Below are positions 7,074 to 15,355 of a DNA stretch of 35,592 bases, one piece after another. The first letter of the stretch is position 1; every line of letters starts with the position of its first letter. Source of the DNA: Streptomyces cellostaticus (GTDB lineage: Bacteria; Actinomycetota; Actinomycetes; Streptomycetales; Streptomycetaceae); contig NZ_JALLIN010000062.1 of assembly GCF_023630175.1 (NCBI RefSeq), positions 1-35,592 of the forward strand, written 5' to 3'. Below the pieces are notes generated by a model. The model saw only the letters and a list, made by a program, of their open reading frames with translations, did no database searches and was not told the DNA's origin. A program made the translations under genes and the position numbers.

Positions 7074-7883
7074 GTGCAGCGGAAGGCGTACGTGACCGGT
7101 ACCGCCGCCCTCCTGGTGGCGCTGCTGGCCGGCTGCACGAGCGGTTCCGGCGACGACAGGCCCACCGACGACGCCAATCCGGGCAACGCCGGTACGACCA
7201 CGCCCGCCGCCCAGCCCGGCAAGTACCGCAGCCTCCCCGAGGCCTGCCGGGTGGTCGACCACGACGCCCTCGACACCCTGCTGCCGGGCATCGGGCAGAT
7301 CACCGACCAGGACCAGCGGGAGAAGGCCTACCAGGGCGAGGCGACGCTCACCTACAACACCGACCGCACGGTGGGCTGCCGCTGGAAGGCGTCGTCCGGC
7401 GCCGCCACCGACCGGCTGGCGGTCGACTTCGAGCGCGTGGTGTCGTACGACAACGCGGTCAGCGACGACGACCAGGCGCAGAGGCTGTACCTGGACCAGC
7501 AGGCGGCCGCCGACCTGCCCGAGCCGAGCGCCCCCGCCTCCGCCTCCCCCACGACGCCCGCTCCCACGGCGAGCACGGACGACGACGCCTCCCCGTCCGC
7601 CCCGGAGTCCCCCTCCGGCGCCGCCGGCGCCCCGCCGGCCGAGCTGCAGCCCCGGGTGCTGCCCGGTCTCGGTGACGAGGCGTATCTGGACGACAAGCTG
7701 AACACCTCCGGCTCGGCGGCCGAACAGCGGACGGTGACTGTGGTGTTCCGCACGTCCAACGTCGTCGTCACCATCGAGTACGAGGAGCAGCCGATGGCGA
7801 CGGGAACGGTCCCGGACAGCAAGGAACTGCAGGACAGGGCCCAGAATCTGGCCTCCCAACTGGCGGACACGCTGGGCGGATGA
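7074..7883 (+). CDS. Lipoprotein, DUF3558-like
   Basis: A 269-residue lipoprotein starting at a GTG seven bases after AGGAG. The signal sequence VQRKAYVTGTAALLVALLAG ends in a lipobox with Cys21. A linker rich in Asp, Thr and Pro follows, then a folded domain with CRVVDHDALDTLLPG and GCRWKAS, whose two cysteines match the usual pair of DUF3558-type actinobacterial lipoproteins. A Pro/Ala/Ser/Thr-rich insert (about residues 147-195) separates this from a C-terminal strand-rich part (TVTVVFRTSNVVVTIEYEEQ). The next gene encodes a second protein of the same design, suggesting an old tandem duplication. It should sit on the outer face of the membrane; the role is unknown. Confidence 0.82.
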   Translation: MQRKAYVTGTAALLVALLAGCTSGSGDDRPTDDANPGNAGTTTPAAQPGKYRSLPEACRVVDHDALDTLLPGIGQITDQDQREKAYQGEATLTYNTDRTVGCRWKASSGAATDRLAVDFERVVSYDNAVSDDDQAQRLYLDQQAAADLPEPSAPASASPTTPAPTASTDDDASPSAPESPSGAAGAPPAELQPRVLPGLGDEAYLDDKLNTSGSAAEQRTVTVVFRTSNVVVTIEYEEQPMATGTVPDSKELQDRAQNLASQLADTLGG

Positions 7884-8010
7884 CGGCCTCCGCGGGCTTC
7901 GGGGGCGCCTCCCGCGAAGCGCGTGAAGGGAGACCGCACGGCTTCGCCTCCGCGTACGGTGGGGCCCGCAGGAACCCGCACGAACACCGAGTGTCACGAG
8001 TGAAGGAACC

Positions 8011-8880
8011 ATGCAGCGAGCCGCTCAGCGAAACGACCGTGCCCATGACCAGCGAGCCAAGCGTCTGCGCCGCGCCCTTGTCTGCGCGGCGGCCGTTCCC
8101 GCGGTGCTGATCACCGCCGCCTGCTCCTCGGACTCCGGCGACTCCACGGACAAGGGCGGCGCGAGTGCGCGGCCGACCGACGGCAGTGGTTCGGCGACGC
8201 CCTCGGCGAGCGCGTCGCCGACCGTGCGGCCCGCCGCGTACCACAAGCTCCCCGAGCCGTGTTCGGCGCTGCCGAAGAAGACCCTGACCGATCTGGTGCC
8301 CAAGGGGGCCAAGTCGGGCAAGGAGGGCAGCAGCGACGACACCGCGACCCGTTCCTCCTGCTCCTGGAGCAGCCTGGACAACAACGGGGTCAAGGGCTCG
8401 CAGTTCCGCTGGCTGAACGTCTCCCTGCTGCGCTTCGACTCGGATGCCGGCCGGGGCTCGGGCGACGAGCAGGCGCACGCCTACCTGGCCCGGCAGGTCG
8501 AGGACGCCAAGAGCGTCTCCGGCGCGAAGGGCACGAAGACGGAGCCGGTCGCCGGTACGGGCGCCGAGGCGACGCTGGTGCGCTACGACCTGAAGAAGAA
8601 GGAGGGCACCTTCAAGCAGCAGACGGTGGTCGCCCGGGTCGAGAACGTCGTCGTCACGCTCGACTACAACGGCGCCGGTCTCGCGGGCGACAAGACCCCG
8701 AGCGCGGACGACCTGGCGAAGGACGCGCAGAAGGCCGTCAAGGAGGCCGTCGCGTCCGTCTCGGCGGCCAACGGCGAGGGTTCCGGTTCCGGCACGGCCT
8801 CGGAGTCGCCCTCGACGCAGGCGTCCAAGTCACCCTCATCCAGCGCTTCTCCGTCCAAGTCGGCCGCGAAGAAGGACTGA
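8011..8880 (+). CDS. Lipoprotein, DUF3558-like (paralogue of the upstream lipoprotein)
   Basis: A 289-residue lipoprotein. An arginine-rich n-region (about residues 1-21) precedes ALVCAAAVPAVLITAAC with the lipobox cysteine at residue 38. The mature part starts with a Ser/Asp/Gly linker and then shows LPEPCSALPKKTLTDLVPKG and SSCSWSSL, the same cysteine pair as the upstream lipoprotein, and ends with VVARVENVVVTLDYNGAG. The C-terminus is a Ser/Pro/Ala/Lys tail. The start ATG has AAGGA only three bases away, which is close, but no better start exists in frame. It lies 127 bases after its paralogue and 72 bases before a DUF2637 gene, and the three may form a functional group at the cell envelope. 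Confidence 0.8.
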   Translation: MQRAAQRNDRAHDQRAKRLRRALVCAAAVPAVLITAACSSDSGDSTDKGGASARPTDGSGSATPSASASPTVRPAAYHKLPEPCSALPKKTLTDLVPKGAKSGKEGSSDDTATRSSCSWSSLDNNGVKGSQFRWLNVSLLRFDSDAGRGSGDEQAHAYLARQVEDAKSVSGAKGTKTEPVAGTGAEATLVRYDLKKKEGTFKQQTVVARVENVVVTLDYNGAGLAGDKTPSADDLAKDAQKAVKEAVASVSAANGEGSGSGTASESPSTQASKSPSSSASPSKSAAKKD

Positions 8881-8928
8881 CCCGGGTCACGTGCGCCGCA
8901 CACGTGTGCCACTCTGTTGCGCGCAACA
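8878..8928. promoter_or_regulatory. Cluster of perfect palindromes before the DUF2637 gene
   Basis: In a 51-base stretch there are TGACCCGGGTCA (8878-8889, overlapping the lipoprotein stop), CACGTG at 8888-8893 and again at 8901-8906, and TGTTGCGCGCAACA (8915-8928). All are perfectly self-complementary. They lie upstream of the GTG at 8953 and of its GGAGGGG ribosome binding site. They look like operators for one or more dimeric regulators. The first shares its arms and two-base spacing with a site upstream of rex. Confidence 0.5.
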
Positions 8929-8952
8929 ACACGCAATGGGAGGGGATTACGA

Positions 8953-10215
8953 GTGGCCGCGCCAATGCAGCTGACTCGGATGCACCGCATACTCATCGGC
9001 GTGGTCGTGGCCGGCGCGCTGATCATCGCCGGCATCGGCTTCGCCGGTTCCTACGCGGCAGTCCGTGAGCTGGCCATCAAGAAGGGCTTCGGGAACTTCT
9101 CGTACGTGTTCCCGATCGGCATCGACGCGGGTATCTGCGTCCTGCTCGCCCTGGACCTGCTGCTGACCTGGATCCGCATCCCCTTCCCGCTGCTGCGCCA
9201 GACGGCGTGGCTGCTGACGGCGGCGACGATCGCGTTCAACGGCGCCGCCGCCTGGCCGGACCCGCTGGGCACGGGCATGCACGCGGTGATCCCGGTCCTG
9301 TTCGTGGTCGCCGTCGAGGCGGCCCGGCACGCCATCGGCCGGATCGCGGACATCACGGCGGACAAGCACATGGAGGGCGTCCGCCTCACCCGCTGGCTGC
9401 TGTCGCCGCTGCCCACGTTCCTGCTCTGGCGCCGTATGAAGCTGTGGGAGCTGCGCTCCTACGACCAGGTGATCAAGCTGGAGCAGGAGCGTCTGGTGTA
9501 CCAGGCCCGGCTGCGCTCCCGCTTCGGCCGCGCCTGGCGCCGCAAGGCCCCGGTCGAGTCCCTGATGCCGCTGCGGCTGGCCCGCTACGGCGTCCCCCTC
9601 GCGGAGACGGCCCCGGCGGGCCTGGCGGCGGCGGGCATCGAACCGCTGCTCATACCGCCGGCGCCGCAGCCACAGCTGACCGCTCCGGACACCGCCGCGG
9701 CCCCGGCCGGCCCCCCGGCCGAGGTGGCGGCGCCCGTCCCGCAGCAGGCGGCACCTCCCGGGCAGCAGCGCCCCGATTCTCCCGTGGACGAGGAGAGCCC
9801 CTGGTTCCACACTCCGCGCGAGGTGGACTACCACGGCGGCTACGACCCCGCCTACAACCCCGTACCGAACCCCCAGTACGTCCCGGAGGAGGAGTACGAG
9901 GGCTGGTACGACGAGCAGCCGGTGGAGCGCTTCCAGCAGCCCTCCCCCGAGGAGACCGGCAGCTTCCCGATCCCGGTGGGCCCCAACCGCACCCGCGAGC
10001 TCGGCGAGGGGGGCGGCCCTCCGGAGCCGGACGAGGAGGCGTACTACCAGGTCTTCCGCCGGTCGATCGACGGCAGCTATCCCACGCCCCGGGTGCTGGG
10101 TGACAACATCGAGGCGACGTACGGCACCGCGCTGAGCCCCGGCGCCCTGAAGGACCTGGCGGAACGCTTCCAGCAGCGCCACTCGGCGGAGCTGGAGGAG
10201 GACCACATCGCCTAG
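8953..10215 (+). CDS. DUF2637 membrane protein with long cytoplasmic C-terminal region
   Basis: A 420-residue protein starting at a GTG seven bases after GGAGGGG. Four hydrophobic segments lie in the first about 130 residues: ILIGVVVAGALIIAGIGFAG, SYVFPIGIDAGICVLLALDL, RQTAWLLTAATIAFNGAAAW and AVIPVLFVVAVEAARHAI. They match the DUF2637 domain, which is also found in Streptomyces conjugative elements. A basic amphipathic region follows (LLWRRMKLWELRSYDQVIKL, RSRFGRAWRR), then a Pro/Glu-rich linker and a short conserved C-terminus (PTPRVLGDNIEATYGTALSP) that looks like a small helical domain. The function is unknown. No transfer genes are nearby, so this is a chromosomal member rather than part of a mobile element. 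Confidence 0.85.
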   Translation: MAAPMQLTRMHRILIGVVVAGALIIAGIGFAGSYAAVRELAIKKGFGNFSYVFPIGIDAGICVLLALDLLLTWIRIPFPLLRQTAWLLTAATIAFNGAAAWPDPLGTGMHAVIPVLFVVAVEAARHAIGRIADITADKHMEGVRLTRWLLSPLPTFLLWRRMKLWELRSYDQVIKLEQERLVYQARLRSRFGRAWRRKAPVESLMPLRLARYGVPLAETAPAGLAAAGIEPLLIPPAPQPQLTAPDTAAAPAGPPAEVAAPVPQQAAPPGQQRPDSPVDEESPWFHTPREVDYHGGYDPAYNPVPNPQYVPEEEYEGWYDEQPVERFQQPSPEETGSFPIPVGPNRTRELGEGGGPPEPDEEAYYQVFRRSIDGSYPTPRVLGDNIEATYGTALSPGALKDLAERFQQRHSAELEEDHIA

Positions 10216-10277
10216 TGCCGCGTCGGCCCGGGTCCACCCCGTCGCGATGCCCGGCTGACGCGGCACCGGGTCTTCAC

Positions 10278-10366
10278 GAGGACGCACGGAAGGCGCGCGA
10301 GGACGCACGGAAGGCGCGCGAGGACACACGGAGGAACGCGCGGAAGAGCGCACGGAAGAGCGCACG
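10278..10366. repeat. Short tandem repeats 3' of the DUF2637 gene
   Basis: Two exact 21-base units (10278-10298 and 10299-10319) are followed by a diverged third (10320-10341). A 12-base unit containing GGAAGAGCGCAC is then repeated twice at about 10342-10365. This lies between the convergent DUF2637 and lysS genes and just before the terminator. No reading frame of interest covers it. Confidence 0.85.
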
Positions 10367-10370
10367 TGAA

Positions 10371-10399
10371 AGAGGGGCCCTCAGGACGAGGGCCCCTCT
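10371..10399. terminator. Bidirectional terminator between DUF2637 and lysS
   Basis: A perfect 12-base stem (AGAGGGGCCCTC at 10371-10382 with its complement at 10388-10399) encloses a five-base loop. It lies between the two convergent stop codons. It serves DUF2637 on the plus strand and lysS on the minus strand. Confidence 0.85.
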
Positions 10400-10420
10400 T
10401 CTCCGTGTCCGTTCGCCTCC

Positions 10421-12163
10421 CTACTCGCCGAGCAGGGCCCGCACCCGCTCCTGGCCCACCGCGAGCAGCAGCGTGGGCAGTCGCGGCCCGGTGTCCCGGC
10501 CGACCAGCAGGTGGTACAGCAGGGCGAAGAACGACCGCTGGGCCGTCTTGATCTCCGGCGGCAGTTCCTTGGGGGTGGCGTCGGCCGCGAACCCGGCCTG
10601 CACCTTGGGCACGCCGTAGACGAGGTGGGTCAGCCCGTCCAGCGACCAGTGCTCGGCGAGCCCGTCGAGCAGCAGCCGCACCGACTGCTGGGACGCCTCG
10701 TCGAGGGACTTCAGCAGCTCGGCGTCGGGCTCGTCGCGGACGATGGTGCGCTGGTCGGCGGGGACGTGGGTGTTGATCCACGCCTCGGCCTTGTCGTACC
10801 GGGGCCGCGCCTCGTCCAGCGAGCCCAGCGGCTGCTCGGGGTCCAGCTCGCTCAGGATGCGCTGCGCCTGGTCCTCGTGCCCGGCGGTGATGTCGGCGAC
10901 GGACGCGAGCGTGCGGTACGGCAGCGGACGGGCGGTCCGCGGCAGCTCGGCCGCGGCCGTGCCCACGGCGCGGGTGTACGCGGCGACGTCGCCGGGGAGC
11001 GCGGAGCCGTCGGCCACCTTGGCGGCCAGCTTGTCCCACTCGTCGTAGAGCCGCTGGATCTCCTGGTCGAAGGCGATCTTGAAGGACTGGTTCGGCCGGC
11101 GCCGGGCGTACAGCCAGCGCAGGATCTGCGGCTCCATGATCTGCAGCGCGTCGGCCGGGGTGGGCACGCCGCCGCGCGAGGACGACATCTTCGCCATGCC
11201 GGAGATGCCGACGAAGGCGTACATCGGGCCGATGGGCTGCGCACCGCCGAAGATCCCGACGATCTGGCCGCCCACCTGGAAGCTGGAGCCCGGGGACGAG
11301 TGGTCGACGCCGCTCGGCTCGAAGACCACGCCCTCGTAGGCCCAGCGCATCGGCCAGTCGACCTTCCAGACCAGCTTGCCGCGGTTGAACTCGCTCAGCC
11401 GGACCGTCTCGGAGAAACCGCAGGCGGTGCAGTGGTAGGCCAGCTCGGTGCTGTCGTCGTCGTAGGAGGTGACGGTCGTCAGGTCCTTCTCGCAGTTGCC
11501 GCAGTACGGCTTGTACGGGAAGTAGCCGGCGGCGCCGGTGCTGCCGTCGTCCTCGGCGGCGGCGCCCGAGCCCTCCTCGGCCTCCAGCTCGGCCTCGTCC
11601 ACCGGCTTCTGCTGCTGCTTCTTGGCGGGGGCCTTCCTGGTCCGGTACTGGGCGAGGATCGCGTCGATGTCACCGCGGTGCCGCACGGCGTGCAGGACCT
11701 GCTCGCGGTAGACACCGGAGGTGTACTGCTCCGTCTGGCTGATCCCGTCGAACTCCACGCCCAGTTCGGCCAGCGAGGCGACCATCGCGGCCTTGAAGTG
11801 CTCCGCCCAGTTCGGGTACGCCGACCCCTCGGGGGCCGGAACCGAGGTGAGCGGCTTGCCGATGTGCTCGGCCCACGACTCGTCGACGCCCGCGATCCCG
11901 GCCGGGACCTTGCGGTACCGGTCGTAGTCGTCCCAGGAGATGAGGTGCCGGACCTCGCGGCCGCGGCGGCGGATCTCGTCGGCGACCAGGTGCGGGGTCA
12001 TGACCTCGCGCAGGTTGCCGAGGTGGATCGGGCCGGAGGGAGACAGACCGGACGCGACGACCACCGGTTTGCCGGGGGCCCGTCGCTCCGACTCCTCGAT
12101 GACGTCGTCCGCGAAACGGGAGACCCAGTCGGCGGTCTCGGTGCTCTGAGCCACGATCGGCAC
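10421..12163 (-). CDS. lysS: Class I lysyl-tRNA synthetase
   Basis: A 580-residue class I (archaeal-type) lysyl-tRNA synthetase, not the class II enzyme of most bacteria. The HIGH-like signature is SPSGPIHLGN (HLGN at 47-50) and the KMSKS-like signature is AKMSSS (324-329). A zinc knuckle carries Cys221, Cys224, Cys245 and Cys248 (CGNC and CTAC). A charged insert at about 180-212 separates the catalytic halves, and the C-terminal half is the helical anticodon-binding region. The start is uncertain: the GTG at 12163 has AAGGA only one base away, while an in-frame GTG at 12154 has it ten bases away. It is divergent from argS, with 140 bases between them. Confidence 0.95.
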   Translation of the reverse strand: MPIVAQSTETADWVSRFADDVIEESERRAPGKPVVVASGLSPSGPIHLGNLREVMTPHLVADEIRRRGREVRHLISWDDYDRYRKVPAGIAGVDESWAEHIGKPLTSVPAPEGSAYPNWAEHFKAAMVASLAELGVEFDGISQTEQYTSGVYREQVLHAVRHRGDIDAILAQYRTRKAPAKKQQQKPVDEAELEAEEGSGAAAEDDGSTGAAGYFPYKPYCGNCEKDLTTVTSYDDDSTELAYHCTACGFSETVRLSEFNRGKLVWKVDWPMRWAYEGVVFEPSGVDHSSPGSSFQVGGQIVGIFGGAQPIGPMYAFVGISGMAKMSSSRGGVPTPADALQIMEPQILRWLYARRRPNQSFKIAFDQEIQRLYDEWDKLAAKVADGSALPGDVAAYTRAVGTAAAELPRTARPLPYRTLASVADITAGHEDQAQRILSELDPEQPLGSLDEARPRYDKAEAWINTHVPADQRTIVRDEPDAELLKSLDEASQQSVRLLLDGLAEHWSLDGLTHLVYGVPKVQAGFAADATPKELPPEIKTAQRSFFALLYHLLVGRDTGPRLPTLLLAVGQERVRALLGE

Positions 12164-12303
12164 GTCCTTCTTTCTGAACGCTTCTTGAACGGGGTGACCG
12201 TCTCATTCTCCCAGACCGCCTCGCGACCGGGAAAACCCGTTTGCCCCCCATGGGATACTGGCCGGGTCTATCCATCCCCACGAGGAGAACGGCACCCCTT
12301 CCT

Positions 12304-14067
12304 ATGGCCTCGGTCACGTCCCTCAGCGATTCCGTCCAGCAGCGCCTCGCGTCCGCCCTCTCGGCCACCCTGCCGGAGGCCGCCGACGCGGACCCGCTGC
12401 TGCGACGAAGCGACCGGGCGGATTTCCAGGCCAACGGGATCCTGGCGCTCGCCAAGAGGGCCAAGGCCAACCCGCGGGAGCTGGCGACCCAGGTCGTCGC
12501 CGGGGTCGAGTCGGGCGACGTGATCAAGGACATCGAGGTCTCCGGACCCGGCTTCCTGAACATCACGGTCTCCGACCGGGCGATCACCGCGAACCTGGCC
12601 GCGCGGTACGCGGACGACACCGGCCGCCTCGGCGTGCCGCAGGCCGCGAACCCCGGCACGACGGTGATCGACTACGCCCAGCCGAACGTGGCGAAGGAGA
12701 TGCACGTCGGCCATCTGCGCTCGGCGGTGATCGGCGACTCGGTCGTCCAGCTCCTGGAGTTCGCCGGTGAGAACGTGGTCCGGCGCCACCACATCGGCGA
12801 CTGGGGCACCCAGTTCGGCATGCTCATCCAGTACCTGGACGAGCACCCGCACGAGCTGGACCACAAGGACGCCCAGGTCACCGGTGAGGAGGCGATGTCG
12901 AACCTCGACCGCCTCTACAAGGCCGCGCGCAGGCTGTTCGACTCCGACGAGGAGTTCAAGACGCGGGCCCGGCGCCGGGTGGTCGACCTGCAGGCGGGGG
13001 AACCGAAGACCCTCGCCATGTGGCAGAAGTTCGTGGACGAGTCGAAGATCTACTTCTTCTCCGTCTTCGAGAAGCTGGACATGGAGGTCCGCGACCCCGA
13101 CATCGTCGGCGAGTCCGGCTACAACGACATGCTCGCGGAGACCTGCCGGCTCCTGGAGGAGTCCGGCGTCGCGGTCCGCTCCGAGGGCGCGCTGTGCGTC
13201 TTCTTCGACGACGTCAAGGGCCCGGACGGCAACCCGGTCCCGCTGATCGTGCAGAAGTCGGACGGCGGCTACGGCTACGCGGCGACCGACCTGTCCGCCA
13301 TCCGCGACCGCGTGTTCAACCTGAAGGCGAACACGCTGCTGTACGTCGTCGACGCCCGTCAGGCGCTGCACTTCAGGATGGTCTTCGAGACCGCCCGCCG
13401 GGCCGGCTGGCTCAACGAGGACGTCAAGGCGCAGCAGCTCGCGTTCGGCACGGTCCTCGGCAAGGACGGCAAGCCGTTCAAGACGCGTGAGGGCGAGACG
13501 GTGCGTCTGGTCGACCTGCTGGACGAGGCGATCGAGCGTGCCTCGGCCGTGGTCCGCGAGAAGGCGCAGGACCTCTCCGAGCAGGAGATCGCCGAGCGTG
13601 GCGGCCAGGTGGGCATCGGCGCGGTGAAGTACGCCGACCTGTCGACGTCGGCGATCCGGGACTACAAGTTCGACCTGGACCAGATGGTCTCGCTCAACGG
13701 CGACACCAGCGTGTACCTGCAGTACGCGTACGCCCGTATCCAGTCCATCCTGCGCAAGGCGGGCGAGGTCCGCCCGGTCGCGCACGCCGAGCTGGAACTG
13801 GCGGAGGCCGAGCGCGCGCTGGGTCTGCACGTGGACGCGTTCGCGGAGACGGTGCGCGAGGCGGCCGCGGAGTACGCCCCGCACAAGCTGGCCGCGTACC
13901 TGTACCAGCTCGCCTCGCACTACACGTCGTTCTACGACAAGTGCCCGGTGCTGAAGGCCGAGACGCCGCACCTGGTGGAGAACCGCCTCTTCCTGTGCGA
14001 CGTGACGGCGCGCACCCTGCACCAGGGCATGTCCCTGCTGGGCATCAGGACGCCCGAGAAGCTCTGA
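12304..14067 (+). CDS. argS: Arginyl-tRNA synthetase
   Basis: A 587-residue class I arginyl-tRNA synthetase. An N-terminal Add-1-like domain is followed by IDYAQPNVAKEMHVGHLRSA with HVGH at 134-137, then HHIGDWGTQFGMLIQYL, GYGYAATDL, AFGTVLGKDGKPFKTREGE (the KMSKS-equivalent loop), the DALR anticodon-binding domain (YLQYAYARIQSILRK) and LHQGMSLLGIRTPEKL at the end. It charges tRNA-Arg. The start ATG at 12304 gives the family N-terminus MASVTSL; a GAGGAG lies about 16 bases upstream, rather far. GATACT at 12254-12259 could be a -10 element. It is divergent from lysS. Confidence 0.96.
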   Translation: MASVTSLSDSVQQRLASALSATLPEAADADPLLRRSDRADFQANGILALAKRAKANPRELATQVVAGVESGDVIKDIEVSGPGFLNITVSDRAITANLAARYADDTGRLGVPQAANPGTTVIDYAQPNVAKEMHVGHLRSAVIGDSVVQLLEFAGENVVRRHHIGDWGTQFGMLIQYLDEHPHELDHKDAQVTGEEAMSNLDRLYKAARRLFDSDEEFKTRARRRVVDLQAGEPKTLAMWQKFVDESKIYFFSVFEKLDMEVRDPDIVGESGYNDMLAETCRLLEESGVAVRSEGALCVFFDDVKGPDGNPVPLIVQKSDGGYGYAATDLSAIRDRVFNLKANTLLYVVDARQALHFRMVFETARRAGWLNEDVKAQQLAFGTVLGKDGKPFKTREGETVRLVDLLDEAIERASAVVREKAQDLSEQEIAERGGQVGIGAVKYADLSTSAIRDYKFDLDQMVSLNGDTSVYLQYAYARIQSILRKAGEVRPVAHAELELAEAERALGLHVDAFAETVREAAAEYAPHKLAAYLYQLASHYTSFYDKCPVLKAETPHLVENRLFLCDVTARTLHQGMSLLGIRTPEKL

Positions 14068-14086
14068 CGGCGGCGCCCGCGCCGCG

Positions 14087-14117
14087 ACGGCCTGTCCTCA
14101 CTTCGAGGACAGGCCGT
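14087..14117. terminator. argS terminator
   Basis: A 13-base stem (ACGGCCTGTCCTC at 14087-14099 with its complement at 14105-14117) encloses a five-base loop. It begins 20 bases after the argS stop. The same hairpin contains the last codons and stop of a convergent small gene on the minus strand. Confidence 0.8.
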
Positions 14118-14319
14118 TGTCGTGCAGGAGCCGTTCGCCGTCGTGGACGGTCCTCTCCAGCGTCCCCAGGACCTTGCGCCACGCGGCCCGCTTGCCCTGG
14201 AGCATGTGCCTCGAAGTGGCCACCGCTCTCCGGGCGATCCACATCCGTGACTCCAGGCAGCGGCCCGCCGCCGCCGAACACACGCTGTGCCCCTCTCCCG
14301 CGACGTGGGCGGCCGTCAC
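14098..14319 (-). CDS. Small hypothetical protein (73 residues)
   Basis: A 73-residue frame starting at a GTG five bases after GAGGG. Its third codon positions are about 90% G or C, which matches coding sequence on this strand. The product begins VTAAHVAGEGHSVCSAAAGR, then CLESRMWIARRAVATSRHML, and ends LLHDNGLSSK. It is basic and probably helical (RAAWRKVLGTLERTVHDGER), with two cysteines. It has no signal peptide or membrane span. Its stop is embedded in the argS terminator hairpin. I do not recognise a family. It is divergent from the DUF4253 gene, with 64 bases between the starts. A TTG start further upstream is possible but lacks a ribosome binding site. Confidence 0.6.
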   Translation of the reverse strand: MTAAHVAGEGHSVCSAAAGRCLESRMWIARRAVATSRHMLQGKRAAWRKVLGTLERTVHDGERLLHDNGLSSK

Positions 14320-14370
14320 CTCGTCCCTCAAGTGATGTTGCTGGTCAACGGCGTTGTCAGTGGTCGCTCC

Positions 14371-14376
14371 TAGAGT
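14371..14376 (+). promoter_or_regulatory. -10 element for a probable leaderless DUF4253 mRNA
   Basis: TAGAGT ends exactly seven bases before the ATG at 14384, and no purine-rich ribosome binding site precedes that ATG. Transcription would therefore start at or next to the start codon. There is no good -35 at 17 bases. Confidence 0.5.
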
Positions 14377-14383
14377 CACCGTC

Positions 14384-15232
14384 ATGGCGACTCTTCCCAA
14401 CCCGCTGCCCTCTCTGGCGAGCGACCCCAGCGGGCGTTCCCTCGGTCTTCGGCTCCCGCCCGGCAGGCTGGTCGACGCGACGGACGACGGCCCCTGGCAC
14501 GAGCCCCTGCTGTGGCACGCGGAGAAGCAGGCCGCGCCCGGCACCTGGGCCGCGCTGGGCGCGCCCGCGGCGCGCGCGGGGCTGCTGCCCGTCCTCGTGG
14601 AGCTGGGCGGCACCCAGGGCGGACCGGAGGACTGGGAGCTGATGCCCGGTGACATGTCCTATCCCGGGGACCACGACCCGGAGGAGGTCCTCGCGGAGTA
14701 CTGGGGTGGCGAAGGGGCGGAGGACGGCCCGGAAGCCGTGCGGGAGGCCGGGGTCGACGAGGAACTGGCCGGGCTGCTGGAGCCGTTCGGGGCCGCGTGG
14801 CCGGGCCTCGCCCCGGCCGGCGTACTGACCGCCGACCCGGGCACGAGGGCCGCGCAGGTGGCCGACTCGCTGGCCGAGGGGACATGGCTCAGGGACACGC
14901 GTCTGGCGCTGGTGCCGTCCCGGCGGTCCGCCGACATCCCGGCCGCCATCGGCTGGACCGGCCCGCTCAACCACGAGAACGACGTGGCGCGCCTGTGCGC
15001 GGCCCTGCGCTCGTGGGAGGACCGCTTCGGCATACGGGTCGTGGCCCTCGGCTTCGACGTCCTGGTGCTGTCCGTGGCCGCCCCGCCGGGCACCCTGGCC
15101 GAGGCGGAGGCCGTGGCGGCGGAGCACTTCGCCTTCTGCCCGGACAACATCACCCAGGGCGACCCGGGCGGCCTGCGCGCCTACGCCAAGAGCCTGGTCG
15201 ACGAGCCGAGCTGGACCTTCTGGTGGGACTGA
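14384..15232 (+). CDS. DUF4253 domain protein
   Basis: A 282-residue soluble protein. The C-terminal part fits DUF4253: RLALVPSRRSADIPAAIGW, then GPLNHENDVARLCAALRSWE, FGIRVVALGFDVLVLSVAAP, the segment AVAAEHFAFCPDNITQG, and an aromatic terminus WTFWWD. The N-terminal half is Pro/Gly/Ala-rich with WELMPGDMSYPGDHDPEEV. There is no signal peptide. The function of the domain is unknown. The chosen start has no ribosome binding site but has a -10 element seven bases upstream, fitting a leaderless transcript. An ATG at 14354 is in frame but lies inside the promoter. Confidence 0.82.
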   Translation: MATLPNPLPSLASDPSGRSLGLRLPPGRLVDATDDGPWHEPLLWHAEKQAAPGTWAALGAPAARAGLLPVLVELGGTQGGPEDWELMPGDMSYPGDHDPEEVLAEYWGGEGAEDGPEAVREAGVDEELAGLLEPFGAAWPGLAPAGVLTADPGTRAAQVADSLAEGTWLRDTRLALVPSRRSADIPAAIGWTGPLNHENDVARLCAALRSWEDRFGIRVVALGFDVLVLSVAAPPGTLAEAEAVAAEHFAFCPDNITQGDPGGLRAYAKSLVDEPSWTFWWD

Positions 15233-15271
15233 GCCGCGACGCCGCGCGCCGGTGAGCACCGCCCGCACATG

Positions 15272-15311
15272 CCCGAGGCCGCCCGGACAACGCTGGCCGG
15301 GCGGCCTCGGG
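15272..15311. terminator. Terminator between DUF4253 and DUF805 genes
   Basis: A 15-base perfect stem (CCCGAGGCCGCCCGG at 15272-15286 with its complement at 15297-15311) encloses a ten-base loop. It lies between two convergent stop codons and probably acts in both directions. Confidence 0.8.
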
Positions 15312-15355
15312 ACGGCGTGCGCCGAAGGCGCGGCACGGGTGCCGCGGGCGGGGCG

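Noticed and set aside
8953..10215. Integrative conjugative element suggested by DUF2637
   Set aside because: No TraB/FtsK-like, replication, integrase or attachment site sequences are present. The flanks are housekeeping genes in the expected order.
10216..10430. Possible CRISPR-like or attachment-site array in the repeat region
   Set aside because: The repeats are directly abutting with no spacers. No integrase or tRNA gene is present, so they are simple tandem repeats.
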